From the NCBI GenBank assembly GCA_003020925.1, contig PXRT01000011.1:1-58473 (forward strand): a stretch of 58,473 bases of DNA, read 5' to 3'. The stretch's first letter is position 1. Each line of letters opens with the position of its first letter. The notes under the pieces are model-generated. The model had not been told where the DNA came from and ran no database searches. It was given only the letters and a program-made list of their open reading frames with translations. The DNA comes from Halobacteriales archaeon QS_6_64_34. Lineage in GTDB: Archaea; Halobacteriota; Halobacteria; Halobacteriales; Haloarculaceae. This document shows positions 1 to 8,442 of the stretch, piece by piece. The position numbers and the translations under genes are program-made.

Positions 1-118
1 TCCCGGTGGCTGGCTTCGGGAAGGCGGGCGACGTAAGCACCGCAGGCCGAAGGCCGAGGAGCGCAGCGAGCCCCCCGACCGAAGCCAGCCGGGGCTTTCT
101 ATCTGTTGACAGTCTAAA
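1..118 (-). repeat. Intergenic repeat family R1, copy 1 (cut by window edge)
   Basis: On the minus strand this begins with a TTTAGACTGTCAA flank, runs into AGAAAGCCCC (plus 91-100) and contains the family core CTCGCTGCGCTCC and GTGCTTACGTCG. Its inner stem GGCTGGCTTCGG (8-19) pairs perfectly with CCGAAGCCAGCC (79-90). The far outer arm lies beyond base 1. The flank and core match copy 2 at 33353-33557 in the opposite orientation. It lies 3' of the VTT gene. Confidence 0.85.
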
Positions 119-142
119 CACCACCCCGTCACACCGGCTACC

Positions 143-742
143 CTACAACAACGCTAGCGTCCCGCCGGCCAGCCCCAGCGTCACGAGCAGGCGGCCGGCG
201 CTGCCGACGAAGGTGGCCCCGCCAAAGCGCAGATAGTCCTCTTCGAGGACGGTGAAGGCGTAAATCGAGAGCGTATCTGGGAAGAAAGGGACACACAGGG
301 CCAGCGCGAGCCCGACGTAGCCGTACTGTCTCGCTATCTGGATGGTCTTTTTTTCGGACCACTCGATGATGTCGAACCGTGAGGCCTTGATTCGGCGCAC
401 AAGCGGGCCATACTCCTTTGCCTCCTGACCGATGTGGAACGCAAAGAGGCTCCCCAGCGCTTTGCCGAAGGCGCTGAACAGGATAATGGCCACGAGGTTG
501 CCGTTCGTCGACAGCCCCAGCCTAAGCGTGCCGGCCGGGACGAGGACGAGTTCGCTGGGAAGGGGCAGTATGAAGGCGATGAGAAAGGAGTAGACGGCGA
601 TGATGGCCAGTCCCGTCGGTCCGGTGGCGGTACAGACGGCCTGTTCGAGGATAGCGAACGAGCCGCCGGCGGTCCCACACTCGCTCAGGAGCGCCACCGG
701 CAACGGAAAGGGGAGGGCCAAACTCACACCAGCCGATAGCAA
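143..742 (-). CDS. VTT/DedA-like (SNARE-associated) membrane protein
   Basis: A 199-residue integral membrane protein of the VTT (DedA/YqaA-like) family. It has a hydrophobic N-terminal segment, then a long hydrophobic stretch with the helix-breaking LPLPSELVLVPAG motif typical of the re-entrant loop, and a C-terminal pair of helices with a conserved Gly/Pro pattern (CVPFFPDTLS and GSAGRLLV). The family is linked to lipid scrambling or ion-coupled envelope homeostasis, but the substrate of this member cannot be told. It stands alone. Repeat copy 1 follows its stop codon within 25 bp. Confidence 0.8.
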   Translation of the reverse strand: MLSAGVSLALPFPLPVALLSECGTAGGSFAILEQAVCTATGPTGLAIIAVYSFLIAFILPLPSELVLVPAGTLRLGLSTNGNLVAIILFSAFGKALGSLFAFHIGQEAKEYGPLVRRIKASRFDIIEWSEKKTIQIARQYGYVGLALALCVPFFPDTLSIYAFTVLEEDYLRFGGATFVGSAGRLLVTLGLAGGTLALL

Positions 743-830
743 ATAGCGGGTGGTAAAGTTTGATATTTTCAGTTGAGAGAGCTACTGAGATGGTAGTTCA
801 CTGACTCTCGAGTGAGGAGAAGCCACGCTT

Positions 831-1883
831 TCAGTACCAGTCCAAATCGGCCACGAACGACCGCAGCATCGACCGGGTGACGTGGGGCATACAGACCACC
901 CGCATCTCGCCGGCGCCGGTCTTGGAGACGCGCCAGCCCCGCTCGCGAAGTTCGTCGGTCATCGGCACCGAGAGGTCGGTAGCGACGAGCGGGAGTTCGG
1001 GGCCGACCACGTCGTGGCCCCGGGCCCGGAGCTGGGCGGCAAGCCACTCGGCGTTGTCCATCGAGCGCTCGTACTGCTCGCGGTAGCCCGCCGGCCAGAG
1101 CTCCTCCATCGCGGCCACCGCCGAGGCGACGCCGGCGCCCGAGCGGGTGCCGGTGAGCGTGAGCTGGCTGGCCGACTCCAGATAGGGCGTCTGGACGGCC
1201 AGCTCGTCCAGCAGCCCGTCCTCGCGGGCGAGCAACCCGCCGGCTGGAACGGCGGCCTGGCCGACCTTGTGCGGGTCGATGGTCATCGTGTCGACGGCGG
1301 CGTGGTCGAACTGCCAGTCGTGGTCGGTAAAGGGGAGATAGAAGCCGCCCCAGGCGGCGTCGACGTGACAGAGCGCGTCGGCGTCGCCTGCGAGGTCGGC
1401 GATGGCCGGAATCGGGTCGACGAAGCCGTACTCCGTCGAGCCGGCGACGCCGACGACACAGACGGTGTCCGCGTCGACGAGTTCGGCCATCGCCTCGGTG
1501 TCGGCCCGGTAGTCGTTGGCGGGCGCGGTCCGGAGTTCGAGGCCCAGAACGTCCGCCGCTTTTGTAAACGAAAAGTGGGCGTGGACCGGCGCGACGACGT
1601 TTGGGTCGTCGGTGTCGGCCCGGTTGCGAGCGATGCGGAGCGCCTGGATGTTGGCCTCGGTGCCGCCGGAGGCGATGTAGCCCGCCGGGTTGGCCAGCCC
1701 CGTGAGTTCGCCCAGCGCGTCGATAGCTTTGCCTTCGAGGTCGGCGACGGTCTCGTAGGTGCCGGGGTCGCCGGGGTTCGTCGCCAGGAATCGCTCGGCC
1801 GCCTGCCGAGCCACCGGGTGGGGGACGGTGCACATCGAGGAGAGCACCCGTTCGAACTCCTGTGGCTCGGCCCGCTGTAGCAT
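831..1883 (-). CDS. mfnA: PLP-dependent L-tyrosine/L-aspartate decarboxylase MfnA
   Basis: A group II PLP decarboxylase of 350 residues. The signature TIDPHK (Lys near residue 206) carries the PLP aldimine; HVDAAWGG upstream supplies the cofactor-binding Asp. In methanogens MfnA makes tyramine for methanofuran. In non-methanogenic archaea, including by inference haloarchaea, the homologue decarboxylates aspartate to beta-alanine for coenzyme A. The start [10 protein letters not shown] was preferred because the reading frame upstream runs into the peroxiredoxin gene and lacks family similarity. The next gene upstream on the same strand is the peroxiredoxin, 29 bp away. Confidence 0.92.
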   Translation of the reverse strand: MLQRAEPQEFERVLSSMCTVPHPVARQAAERFLATNPGDPGTYETVADLEGKAIDALGELTGLANPAGYIASGGTEANIQALRIARNRADTDDPNVVAPVHAHFSFTKAADVLGLELRTAPANDYRADTEAMAELVDADTVCVVGVAGSTEYGFVDPIPAIADLAGDADALCHVDAAWGGFYLPFTDHDWQFDHAAVDTMTIDPHKVGQAAVPAGGLLAREDGLLDELAVQTPYLESASQLTLTGTRSGAGVASAVAAMEELWPAGYREQYERSMDNAEWLAAQLRARGHDVVGPELPLVATDLSVPMTDELRERGWRVSKTGAGEMRVVCMPHVTRSMLRSFVADLDWY

Positions 1884-1912
1884 TCCTGTCAGACACGTGT
1901 TGGTCGACCGGT

Positions 1913-2410
1913 TTAGCCGTTGTGTTGTTGGGAGCGGCGGAGTCCGTCGAAGGCGTTCTTCAGCGCCTCGGTCGTCCCGTGGTCCCAGGACTCCCAGTTG
2001 TCGTCGGCGACCCAACGGAACTGCACCCGTCGGTCGCTATCGACCAGAAAGAGCGCCCGGCGGACCCCCGACTCGCTCCCGGCGTCGTAGACGCCGTAGG
2101 CCTTCGAGACCTCGAACTGCGTATCCGAGAGCAGCGGAAAGGTCAGCCCCTTCTGGCGGCTGTACTCCCGGTGGGAGTAGACGTAGTCCGGAGAAATACC
2201 GAACATCGAGACGTTCTCCTCGAACTGGAAGAGACCGATATCGTCCAGGTCACACATCTGGTCCGAACAGACCGGCGAGAAGTCGTTCATGTAAAACGAG
2301 AGGATAACGTAGCCGTCGGCCGTGTACTCCGAGAGCGCGTACTGGGTGAGCATCTGCCCGTCGGTCCCCCGTAGCGTGAAATCCGGAGCCTCATCACCGA
2401 CATCTACCAT
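1913..2410 (-). CDS. Peroxiredoxin-like thiol peroxidase (AhpC/TSA, redoxin fold)
   Basis: A 165-residue thioredoxin-fold protein opening with the family start [14 protein letters not shown]. The motif [11 protein letters not shown] holds the likely peroxidatic Cys near residue 48, in the position of TPVCT in AhpE/BCP-type enzymes, with a second Cys three residues later. It should reduce peroxides using thiol donors in the cytoplasm. The gene directly abuts a perfect palindrome upstream of its ATG (2411-2429), suggesting a regulator binding at the transcript start. Physiological substrate unknown. Confidence 0.85.
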   Translation of the reverse strand: MVDVGDEAPDFTLRGTDGQMLTQYALSEYTADGYVILSFYMNDFSPVCSDQMCDLDDIGLFQFEENVSMFGISPDYVYSHREYSRQKGLTFPLLSDTQFEVSKAYGVYDAGSESGVRRALFLVDSDRRVQFRWVADDNWESWDHGTTEALKNAFDGLRRSQQHNG

Positions 2411-2429
2411 CGTGGTATACTATACCACG
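2411..2429. promoter_or_regulatory. Perfect palindrome abutting the peroxiredoxin start codon
   Basis: The 19-base sequence CGTGGTATACTATACCACG is a perfect inverted repeat (9-1-9) immediately before the ATG at 2410 in the 56-bp gap after ppsA. It contains TATA and is placed like an operator overlapping the transcription start. A half-site of similar sequence (TGTGGTATA) occurs at the Lrp-like gene at 44323-44349. The binding protein is not known. Confidence 0.65.
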
Positions 2430-2466
2430 AACGGGAAGATGAATTACTACCCAAAACAGTTGGGTG

Positions 2467-4782
2467 TTACCGGACCGACTCCAGCAGCAGCCGCTGTTCG
2501 ACCCGCTTGACCTCGTGTTGAACGTCACGGACGGCGTCGATGTTCGCCGAGATGGAGCTGACGCCCTCGTCGACGAGGAACTGCACCATCTCCGGTTTCG
2601 AGGCGGCTTGCCCGCAGATGCTGGTCGCGACGTCGTGTGCCCTGCAGGTCGCGATGACCGTGCTCATCAGCTCCAGCACGGCGGGGTGGAGTTCCTCGAA
2701 GCGGTCCGCGACGGTCGTGTTGTTGCGGTCGACCGCGAGCGTGTACTGAGTCAGGTCGTTCGTCCCGAAGGAGGCGAAGTCGATACCCGCAGTACAGAGC
2801 TGTTCGATACCGAGCGCGCTCGCGGGCGTCTCGACCATCACGCCCCAGTCCCGTTTCTCGGGGTCGATACCGGCCTCCCGCATGAGCGACTTCGCCCGGA
2901 GCACGTCTTCGGCGTCCGTGACGAGTGGCAACATGAGTTCGACGTTGTCATAGCCAAGTTCGTACAGCCGGGCGAAGGCGCGCAGTTCGAGTTCGAACTC
3001 GTCGGGTCGGTCGAGCGACCGTCGAATCCCCCGGTAGCCAAGCATCGGGTTGTGCTCGGCCGGCTCGTCCTCGCCGCCCTGGAGCTGGCGGAACTCGTCG
3101 GAGGGCGCATCGAGGGTGCGGACCCGCACCGGCCGGGGGTAGAAGGCCTCGGCCACGCTGTGGACCCCCTCGACGATTTCGTCGACGTAGGCGCGCTCGC
3201 CGTGGTCGGCGACGTATCTCGTGGGGGTCTTGTCCGTCGAGAGTATCATGTGCTCGATGCGCAACAGCCCTACGCCGTCGGCGCCGGTCGCCCCAGCCCG
3301 CTGGGCCGCCTCCGGGATGGAGACGTTGACCTTCACCTCGGTGCCGGTCATCGGCTTAACCGGGCTGTGGCCCTGGTCCGTCGGCGCGGACGCGGTGTCT
3401 GTTGTCCCTGTGCCAGCGGCCCCGGCCGACGCCGCGTCGTCGCGCTCGGTCGACTCGCTCTCGCCGACCTGGACGGTCCCCATCGCGCCGTCGATGGTGA
3501 CCGTCTGTCCGTCCCGGAGCCACACGGTGGCGTCGTCGGTACCGACCACGGCCGGCACCCCGAGTTCGCGGGAGACGATGGCGGCGTGGCTCGTCATCCC
3601 GCCTTGGTCGGTGACCAGCCCCGTGGCGCGCTTCATCGCGGGCACCATGTCGGGGGTGGTCATCTCCGTGACGATGATGTCGCCCTGCTCGACCTTGTCG
3701 AGGTTGTCTAGCTTGTCGATGACACGAACGGTGCCACTCGCTTTGCCGGGACTGGAGCCGATACCCGAAAGCCGGACAGGCGCCGTCTGGCTCTCCATCG
3801 CGCCCCCGTCGGCCGTCGCGCCGGCGCCGACAGCGGGCTCGGCCGCGTCGTCGATGGTCGTGATGGGCCGGGACTGCAGCAAATACAGTTCGTCGTCGCA
3901 TATGGCCCACTCGACGTCCTGCGGGCAGTCGTAATGGGCCTCGACGCGCTCGCCCATCCCGAGTAGCCGCCGGATTTCGGACTCGTCGAGCACCTGCGCG
4001 GTACGCTTGTCGTCGGGGACCGAGCGCTCGACGGTCCGTCCGTCCTCGCCGCGGACGCACATCACCCGCTTCTCGGCGACCGTAACGTCCTGTATCTCGC
4101 CGCTCTCGCGGTCGATGACGTAGTTGTCAGGGGAGACGGTGCCGGAGACCACGGCCTCCCCCAGCCCCCAGGCGGCCTCGGCGATGGCGGTCGGCGCGCC
4201 CGTCGAGGGGTGGCTGGTGAAGAGCACGCCGGATTTCTCGGCGTCGACCATCTCCTGGACGACCACGGCGATGTCGACGGCGTCGTGGGCGAACCCGTTC
4301 TCGTTGCGGTAGTAGATGGCCCGCTGAGTGAACAGCGACGCCCAGCACTCCCTGACCCGGTCGAGCAGGTCCGCTCGCTCGACGTTGAGATAGGTGTCCT
4401 GCTGGCCGGCAAAGGAGGCGTCTGGGAGGTCCTCGGCCGTCGCCGAGGACCGGACGGCGACGGCGCCGTCGCCCATCTCGTCGTACGCCGACAGGACGTC
4501 CTCGCGTACCGCCGGTGGGAACTCCGTTTCGAGAATCAGGTCCTGGGCGCGCTCGGCCGCCCCCGCCAGCGCCGCCGAATCGTCGCTGTCGACGTCGACC
4601 GCTGCGGACAGCTCCGCCTCGATACCGGTGTCCTCGATGAACGACCGGTACGTCCCAGCAGACACCACGAACGCCGACGGGACCGGCAGCCCCGCGCCGG
4701 CCAGTTCTCCGAGGGACGCTGCCTTGCCGCCGACCCGGTCGAGGTCGTCGGCACCGATGTCCGCGAGCCACAGTGTGTGCAT
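2467..4782 (-). CDS. ppsA: Phosphoenolpyruvate synthase
   Basis: Full-length (771 aa) PEP synthase: pyruvate + ATP + water to PEP + AMP + phosphate, the entry step of gluconeogenesis. Order of domains: N-terminal ATP-grasp (opens LADIGADDLDRVGGKAAS), the swivelling phosphohistidine domain with GGMTSHAAIVSRELG (His near 396), an acidic Ala/Thr-rich linker (about residues 445-475), and a C-terminal PEP-binding TIM barrel with the ICGQAAS cysteine near residue 723. The ATG at 4782 has an AT-rich box about 40 bp upstream (AAATAAACTTAAT on the minus strand), so it has its own promoter. Confidence 0.96.
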   Translation of the reverse strand: MHTLWLADIGADDLDRVGGKAASLGELAGAGLPVPSAFVVSAGTYRSFIEDTGIEAELSAAVDVDSDDSAALAGAAERAQDLILETEFPPAVREDVLSAYDEMGDGAVAVRSSATAEDLPDASFAGQQDTYLNVERADLLDRVRECWASLFTQRAIYYRNENGFAHDAVDIAVVVQEMVDAEKSGVLFTSHPSTGAPTAIAEAAWGLGEAVVSGTVSPDNYVIDRESGEIQDVTVAEKRVMCVRGEDGRTVERSVPDDKRTAQVLDESEIRRLLGMGERVEAHYDCPQDVEWAICDDELYLLQSRPITTIDDAAEPAVGAGATADGGAMESQTAPVRLSGIGSSPGKASGTVRVIDKLDNLDKVEQGDIIVTEMTTPDMVPAMKRATGLVTDQGGMTSHAAIVSRELGVPAVVGTDDATVWLRDGQTVTIDGAMGTVQVGESESTERDDAASAGAAGTGTTDTASAPTDQGHSPVKPMTGTEVKVNVSIPEAAQRAGATGADGVGLLRIEHMILSTDKTPTRYVADHGERAYVDEIVEGVHSVAEAFYPRPVRVRTLDAPSDEFRQLQGGEDEPAEHNPMLGYRGIRRSLDRPDEFELELRAFARLYELGYDNVELMLPLVTDAEDVLRAKSLMREAGIDPEKRDWGVMVETPASALGIEQLCTAGIDFASFGTNDLTQYTLAVDRNNTTVADRFEELHPAVLELMSTVIATCRAHDVATSICGQAASKPEMVQFLVDEGVSSISANIDAVRDVQHEVKRVEQRLLLESVR

Positions 4783-4847
4783 GAACTCGCTTTATCTTTC
4801 ATTAACGACCATTAAGTTTATTTCGGTCTACCGTCGGTAGCGCGGCG

Positions 4848-5753
4848 CTAGATTTCGATGATGTCGTCGTCTTCGTCGGCATCGGGGACGGTCATCGACC
4901 CGTCCATCGTCGTCACCGCTCGCCCGCCGACCCACGCCTCAAGCCCGTCGGTGTCGACCCTGACCGTGCCGGGCCTATCGAGGAAGTGGCCCCCCTCGAC
5001 GACGACCTGGTCGACCGTGTTGTCGAGGGCGCCCTCGCTGCGGACGTACGCCCCACAGGCGCCCGCAGCGGTGCCGGTGACGAGGTCCTCGGTGACGCCA
5101 CGGGACGGCGCGAAACCCCGGCCGTGCAGCGTCGCCTCGCCGCCGATGGTGTCGAAGGTGAACGCGTACAGCCCCACGGCGTCGACCCGCTCGCAGAGGT
5201 CCTGAACCGCCGGCAGGTCCGGGTCGACGCGGCTGAGATGCTCGAAGTAGTTGACCGGCACCACCAGCCACGGTTCGCCCGTGTCGGTGACGGCCATCGG
5301 CAGGTCCGCGCCCACGTCACGCAGCGTCGCCGCGTCGATACCCAGCGCGTCGGCCACCTCGTCGTACTCGGGCGAGACCGTCTCGATACGCGCCTCGCCC
5401 TGCTCGAGCCAGACGGTCCCGTCGGGCTTGACCTCGACGTCGCGGGTCCGTCCGATGGTCTCCATCTCGTACTCGCCCGCTTCAAGCCCGCCGCGCTCGA
5501 ACAGCGCCGCGAACGCGGCAACGGTCGCGTGGTCGCTCCGGTCGCGTTCGGCCGTCGGCGAGAAAAACCGAAGCCGCCGGTCGGCCCGGTCGCTCTCACA
5601 GACGAAGGCCGTCGTGCTCGCGCCCAGTTCTCCCGCGATTGCCGCCAGCTGGTCGTCGCTCAGTCCGTCGGCGTCCCGCACGACCCCCGCCGGGGTCCCC
5701 GCCATCGGCTCGGCGGTGAAGGCGTCGACCAGCAACACGTCCCGTGTGTCCAT
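4848..5753 (-). CDS. PhzF family isomerase-like protein
   Basis: A 301-residue protein with the two-lobed PhzF/diaminopimelate-epimerase fold. The diagnostic blocks are VDAFTAEPMAGTPAGVV at the N terminus, RFFSPTAERDRSDHAT (family GHAT, here DHAT) and RGFAPSRGVTEDLVTGTAAG in the C-terminal lobe. PhzF itself isomerises a phenazine precursor, but no phenazine genes are nearby and most archaeal members have unknown substrates. It ends in a run of acidic residues (PDADEDDDIIEI). Single gene, 65 bp downstream of the ppsA start region on the same strand. Confidence 0.88.
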   Translation of the reverse strand: MDTRDVLLVDAFTAEPMAGTPAGVVRDADGLSDDQLAAIAGELGASTTAFVCESDRADRRLRFFSPTAERDRSDHATVAAFAALFERGGLEAGEYEMETIGRTRDVEVKPDGTVWLEQGEARIETVSPEYDEVADALGIDAATLRDVGADLPMAVTDTGEPWLVVPVNYFEHLSRVDPDLPAVQDLCERVDAVGLYAFTFDTIGGEATLHGRGFAPSRGVTEDLVTGTAAGACGAYVRSEGALDNTVDQVVVEGGHFLDRPGTVRVDTDGLEAWVGGRAVTTMDGSMTVPDADEDDDIIEI

Positions 5754-5885
5754 GACCCCCTGTTGTGCCAGCCCCCGGTTAACAGTTGCTGGAGCATGCC
5801 GTCCGACACGGGCCGGCGTTCGTCGGCGAGCACATAGACGAGTGGACGTGGGTCGTCTACCCGTGGAACTTCATCGAGGACATGC

Positions 5886-6164
5886 TCAGTTCCGGTCGTC
5901 CGAGGGACCGGGCTGTTCGCCATGGAGGGCGAACCACTCCCGCAGTGGGCCGCGAATCCCGTCGACGGTGACGGTCACGTCGCCGTTGAAGCGCCACTTC
6001 GCTCGCGGGGAGTCCTCGCCGAAGTAGATGGGGACGTCGACTTCGAGGTCCTCGATGGCGATGTCCAGCGAGTCATCGCGGTCGACGGTCTCGTCGAGGA
6101 GCCGTTCGACAGCGGCCTGGAGTTCGTCGAAGTCCGGTTCCGGCATCCCCGTGCTCTGGCTCAT
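5886..6164 (-). CDS. Small acidic protein of unknown function
   Basis: A 92-residue acidic protein starting MSQSTGMPEPDFDEL. The first half is helical and charged (an ELQAAVERLLDE segment); the second half looks like beta strands (VDVPIYFGED, KWRFNGDVTVTVDG). No catalytic motif, cysteine pair or membrane segment is seen. The internal ATG at 6164 was chosen over the upstream one because the extra residues are not acidic. It reads as a genuine haloarchaeal gene by composition, but I do not recognise the family. Confidence 0.6.
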   Translation of the reverse strand: MSQSTGMPEPDFDELQAAVERLLDETVDRDDSLDIAIEDLEVDVPIYFGEDSPRAKWRFNGDVTVTVDGIRGPLREWFALHGEQPGPSDDRN

Positions 6165-6285
6165 ACAGTCCGGTAACGGCTCCACGTATCTCTTTGTTTC
6201 CCCCGACCCCTGGAGTGTTCACCCCCGACGAGGCGTGGTCCATCCAGTCGGTCGAGCGCGTCGGCGGCGCCGTCGTCTTCTTCAG

Positions 6286-7380
6286 CTAGACGGTGATGAC
6301 GATAGGGACCGGGACGAAACAGAGCGCGCCCAGCACGAGCGTCAGGACGCCGAGGGCCCATCGGCCGGGACCCAGAGGCGTCTCCGCAAGCGGCGTCGCC
6401 GTGCCCGCACGGGAGAACACCAGCGCGATGAGCCCCCAGAAGCCCCACAGCGGCGCGCCCCGGCCGCCCTCGAAGGCAAACAGGTAGCCCGCCAGCCCGA
6501 AGAGGAACACCGGCACGACGAGCTGGACGGCGTCCATACGCTCGCCGACCAGCGAGCGGCTGATGTGGGCGCCGTCGAGTTGCCCGACCGGAATGAGGTT
6601 GAGGAAGGTGACGAAGGCGCCGACCCAGCCGGCGATGACGACGGGATTGGGCAACAGGTTCGGGTCGCTGTAGGCCAGTGGCTCGCCGAGCAGGACAGCG
6701 ATGCCCTGTATCAGCGGCGGATACCCCAGCTCGATTCTGGTGATGAGCCCACCGGCCACGTAGATTGGGTCCAGCGTGACGCCGACGGCCGTGACGACGA
6801 CCGTCGCGACCAGCCCCGCGAGGGGCCCGGCGACGCCGATATCGAACAGCGCCCGCCGGTCGGGGATGTTGTCCTGCATCCGGATGACCGCGCCCAGGGT
6901 CCCGATGACGTTGAACGGCAGCGGGATGAAGTAAGGGAGACTGGCCTGGACCTCGTGGTACCGCGAGAAGGCGTAGTGGCCGAACTCGTGGACCGCGAGG
7001 ATGCCCATGACGCCGGCCGCGAACGGCCACGCCCGCAGGATGACGGCTGGGTCCCGGGCCACCGAGAGCCCGTACCACCTCGTTCCAGCATACAGCGTCG
7101 AGAGCAGCGTCGCCACCGCGAGGGTGACGTTCACCCACGGGACGCCGTTGACGCCCATCGAGCGTTCGGTCGCCACCAGGACGTGCTCTCCCTTGTCAGT
7201 CCGGAGCTGGACCCGATACCCCTGCCGTCGGAACTCCGTGCCGACCCGCCGCAGGACCTGGTCGGGGTCGACCTGTGGCTCGCCGTAGTAGCGGATACCG
7301 TCGTCGGCCGAGCGGTCGACCTCGTAGACCAAAAAAGTACCCTCGAGGCTATCGGGCGCCGGGGCCGGCTGGTCGACCAT
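6286..7380 (-). CDS. Site-2 protease family (M50) intramembrane metalloprotease
   Basis: A 364-residue polytopic membrane protein. The zinc ligands are HEFGH (His131-Glu-x-x-His135) inside a transmembrane segment, with the third ligand region in NLIPVGQLDGAH further on, the standard S2P arrangement. A soluble N-terminal domain of about 80 residues precedes the first helix. Such enzymes cut membrane-anchored regulators or stress signals within the bilayer; the target here is not indicated. Isolated by 77 bp from scpA upstream and 121 bp from the small protein gene downstream. Confidence 0.9.
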   Translation of the reverse strand: MVDQPAPAPDSLEGTFLVYEVDRSADDGIRYYGEPQVDPDQVLRRVGTEFRRQGYRVQLRTDKGEHVLVATERSMGVNGVPWVNVTLAVATLLSTLYAGTRWYGLSVARDPAVILRAWPFAAGVMGILAVHEFGHYAFSRYHEVQASLPYFIPLPFNVIGTLGAVIRMQDNIPDRRALFDIGVAGPLAGLVATVVVTAVGVTLDPIYVAGGLITRIELGYPPLIQGIAVLLGEPLAYSDPNLLPNPVVIAGWVGAFVTFLNLIPVGQLDGAHISRSLVGERMDAVQLVVPVFLFGLAGYLFAFEGGRGAPLWGFWGLIALVFSRAGTATPLAETPLGPGRWALGVLTLVLGALCFVPVPIVITV

Positions 7381-7457
7381 CGACCGTCGCTAGGGACTCG
7401 CCCCGTTTGAACCTGTTTCCGAAACCGGTCCGAACGAGCGCCGACGCGGCTGCCCGG

Positions 7458-8438
7458 TCAGTCTGCGACGGCTTCCCCGGAGCCAGTCGCGGCGCTGGGG
7501 TCCTGTATCCAGAGGTCACCGAAGAGGTCGTCCTGCTGGAGGACGACCCGGCCCCGGTGGGCCAGAAAGAGCAGGCCCAGGAACGTCTCGACGCGGGAGC
7601 CGCCGGCGCGTTCGACCTCCCGGTAGAGCACTTCCTCGCGGCCCTTGTCGTACTGCTCGCGGACGGCTGCGTAGACGTCCTCGATGATGTCGTCTATCTG
7701 CTCGCCGTGGGCGGTGCCGGTCACGTCTTCGGCGGAGGGCTCCTCATCGAGTCGCATGTCGTCGGCGCCCCGGTAGTCGAGTTCCTGGGTGCCCCGCTGG
7801 AACCCGGAGGGAGAGCCGCTGGTGTCGTACTCCCGGGACTCTTTCCACCAGTTGTCCCGCTCGGCCTCACGCAGGTCACAGACGAGTTCGTCCAGCGTCT
7901 GGGGCATGCCACGAGCGCGCCGCCGCTCTAGCCGTCGGTCCATCTCCGACTCCAGTGCCGAAAAGGGGTCTGGCTCGTCGATTGGGGCGTCCCCGGACAT
8001 CGCCTGCTCCCAGGGCTCGACGGGGTCGTCCTCGGGCTCGTCGGTCCCCAACATGGCGTCGCTTTTCATCCGAATCAGGACTGAAGCGTAGAACAGCGCC
8101 CGCCCCGACGTGCGCAGGTCGGTCCCCTCGATGGCGTCGAGGAACTTATCGGTCACCGTCACCACGTCGATGTCCCACGGGTCGATTTCACCGTCGTCGG
8201 CCAGTTGAACCAGGACTTCGACAGGTTCGGGAGCGTCATCATCTTCGCTCGCGTGAGGTTCGGGAGCGTCATCATCTTCGCTCGCCTCGGGGCTGGCCGT
8301 GTCGTCGACCGACTGCCCGGCGACTGCGGCCTCGTCGTCGACGCCCGCCTCGCCGGTGAGCAGGTCCGCGTCGGACTGTTCACCGGGCGGCTCCCTGTCC
8401 TCGTGACCAGTGATGTCGAGTGGGATGTCGTCGGTCAT
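7458..8438 (-). CDS. scpA: Segregation and condensation protein A (kleisin)
   Basis: A 326-residue kleisin that should close the SMC ring and help compact chromosomes. The conserved part begins VEVLVQLADDGEIDPWDIDVV and includes the RALFYASVLIRMKSDAML helix; the C terminus (EVERAGGSRVETFLGLLFLAHRGRVVLQQ) is the winged-helix that binds the SMC head. A disordered acidic N-terminal extension of about 75 residues contains a near-perfect tandem repeat (ASEDDDAPEP twice). Its start lies 4 bp after the smc stop, so the two are co-transcribed. No ScpB is nearby. Confidence 0.93.
   Translation of the reverse strand: MTDDIPLDITGHEDREPPGEQSDADLLTGEAGVDDEAAVAGQSVDDTASPEASEDDDAPEPHASEDDDAPEPVEVLVQLADDGEIDPWDIDVVTVTDKFLDAIEGTDLRTSGRALFYASVLIRMKSDAMLGTDEPEDDPVEPWEQAMSGDAPIDEPDPFSALESEMDRRLERRRARGMPQTLDELVCDLREAERDNWWKESREYDTSGSPSGFQRGTQELDYRGADDMRLDEEPSAEDVTGTAHGEQIDDIIEDVYAAVREQYDKGREEVLYREVERAGGSRVETFLGLLFLAHRGRVVLQQDDLFGDLWIQDPSAATGSGEAVAD
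8223..8285 (-). repeat. 33-bp tandem repeat in the scpA N-terminal extension
   Basis: Thirty identical bases (8223-8252 and 8256-8285) repeat with a 33-bp period, encoding the acidic unit ASEDDDAPEP twice in the linker before the kleisin domain. A unit of 33 bases keeps frame, so copy number may vary between strains without breaking the protein. Confidence 0.9.
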
Positions 8439-8442
8439 AGTA

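Noticed and set aside
2464..3711. Long plus-strand open frame antisense to ppsA (415 codons)
   Set aside because: High GC content keeps antisense frames open; the protein has Arg/Val/Gly-rich composition and no family features, whereas ppsA is clear on the other strand. The same applies to antisense frames over smc, the M50 protease, secY and the GTPBP1 gene.
5786..5971. Plus-strand 61-codon frame starting MLEHAVRHGPAFVGEHIDE
   Set aside because: The first 39 residues look plausible, but the frame overlaps the small gene at 5886-6164 and ends in Arg-rich antisense sequence. No promoter or family could be seen.
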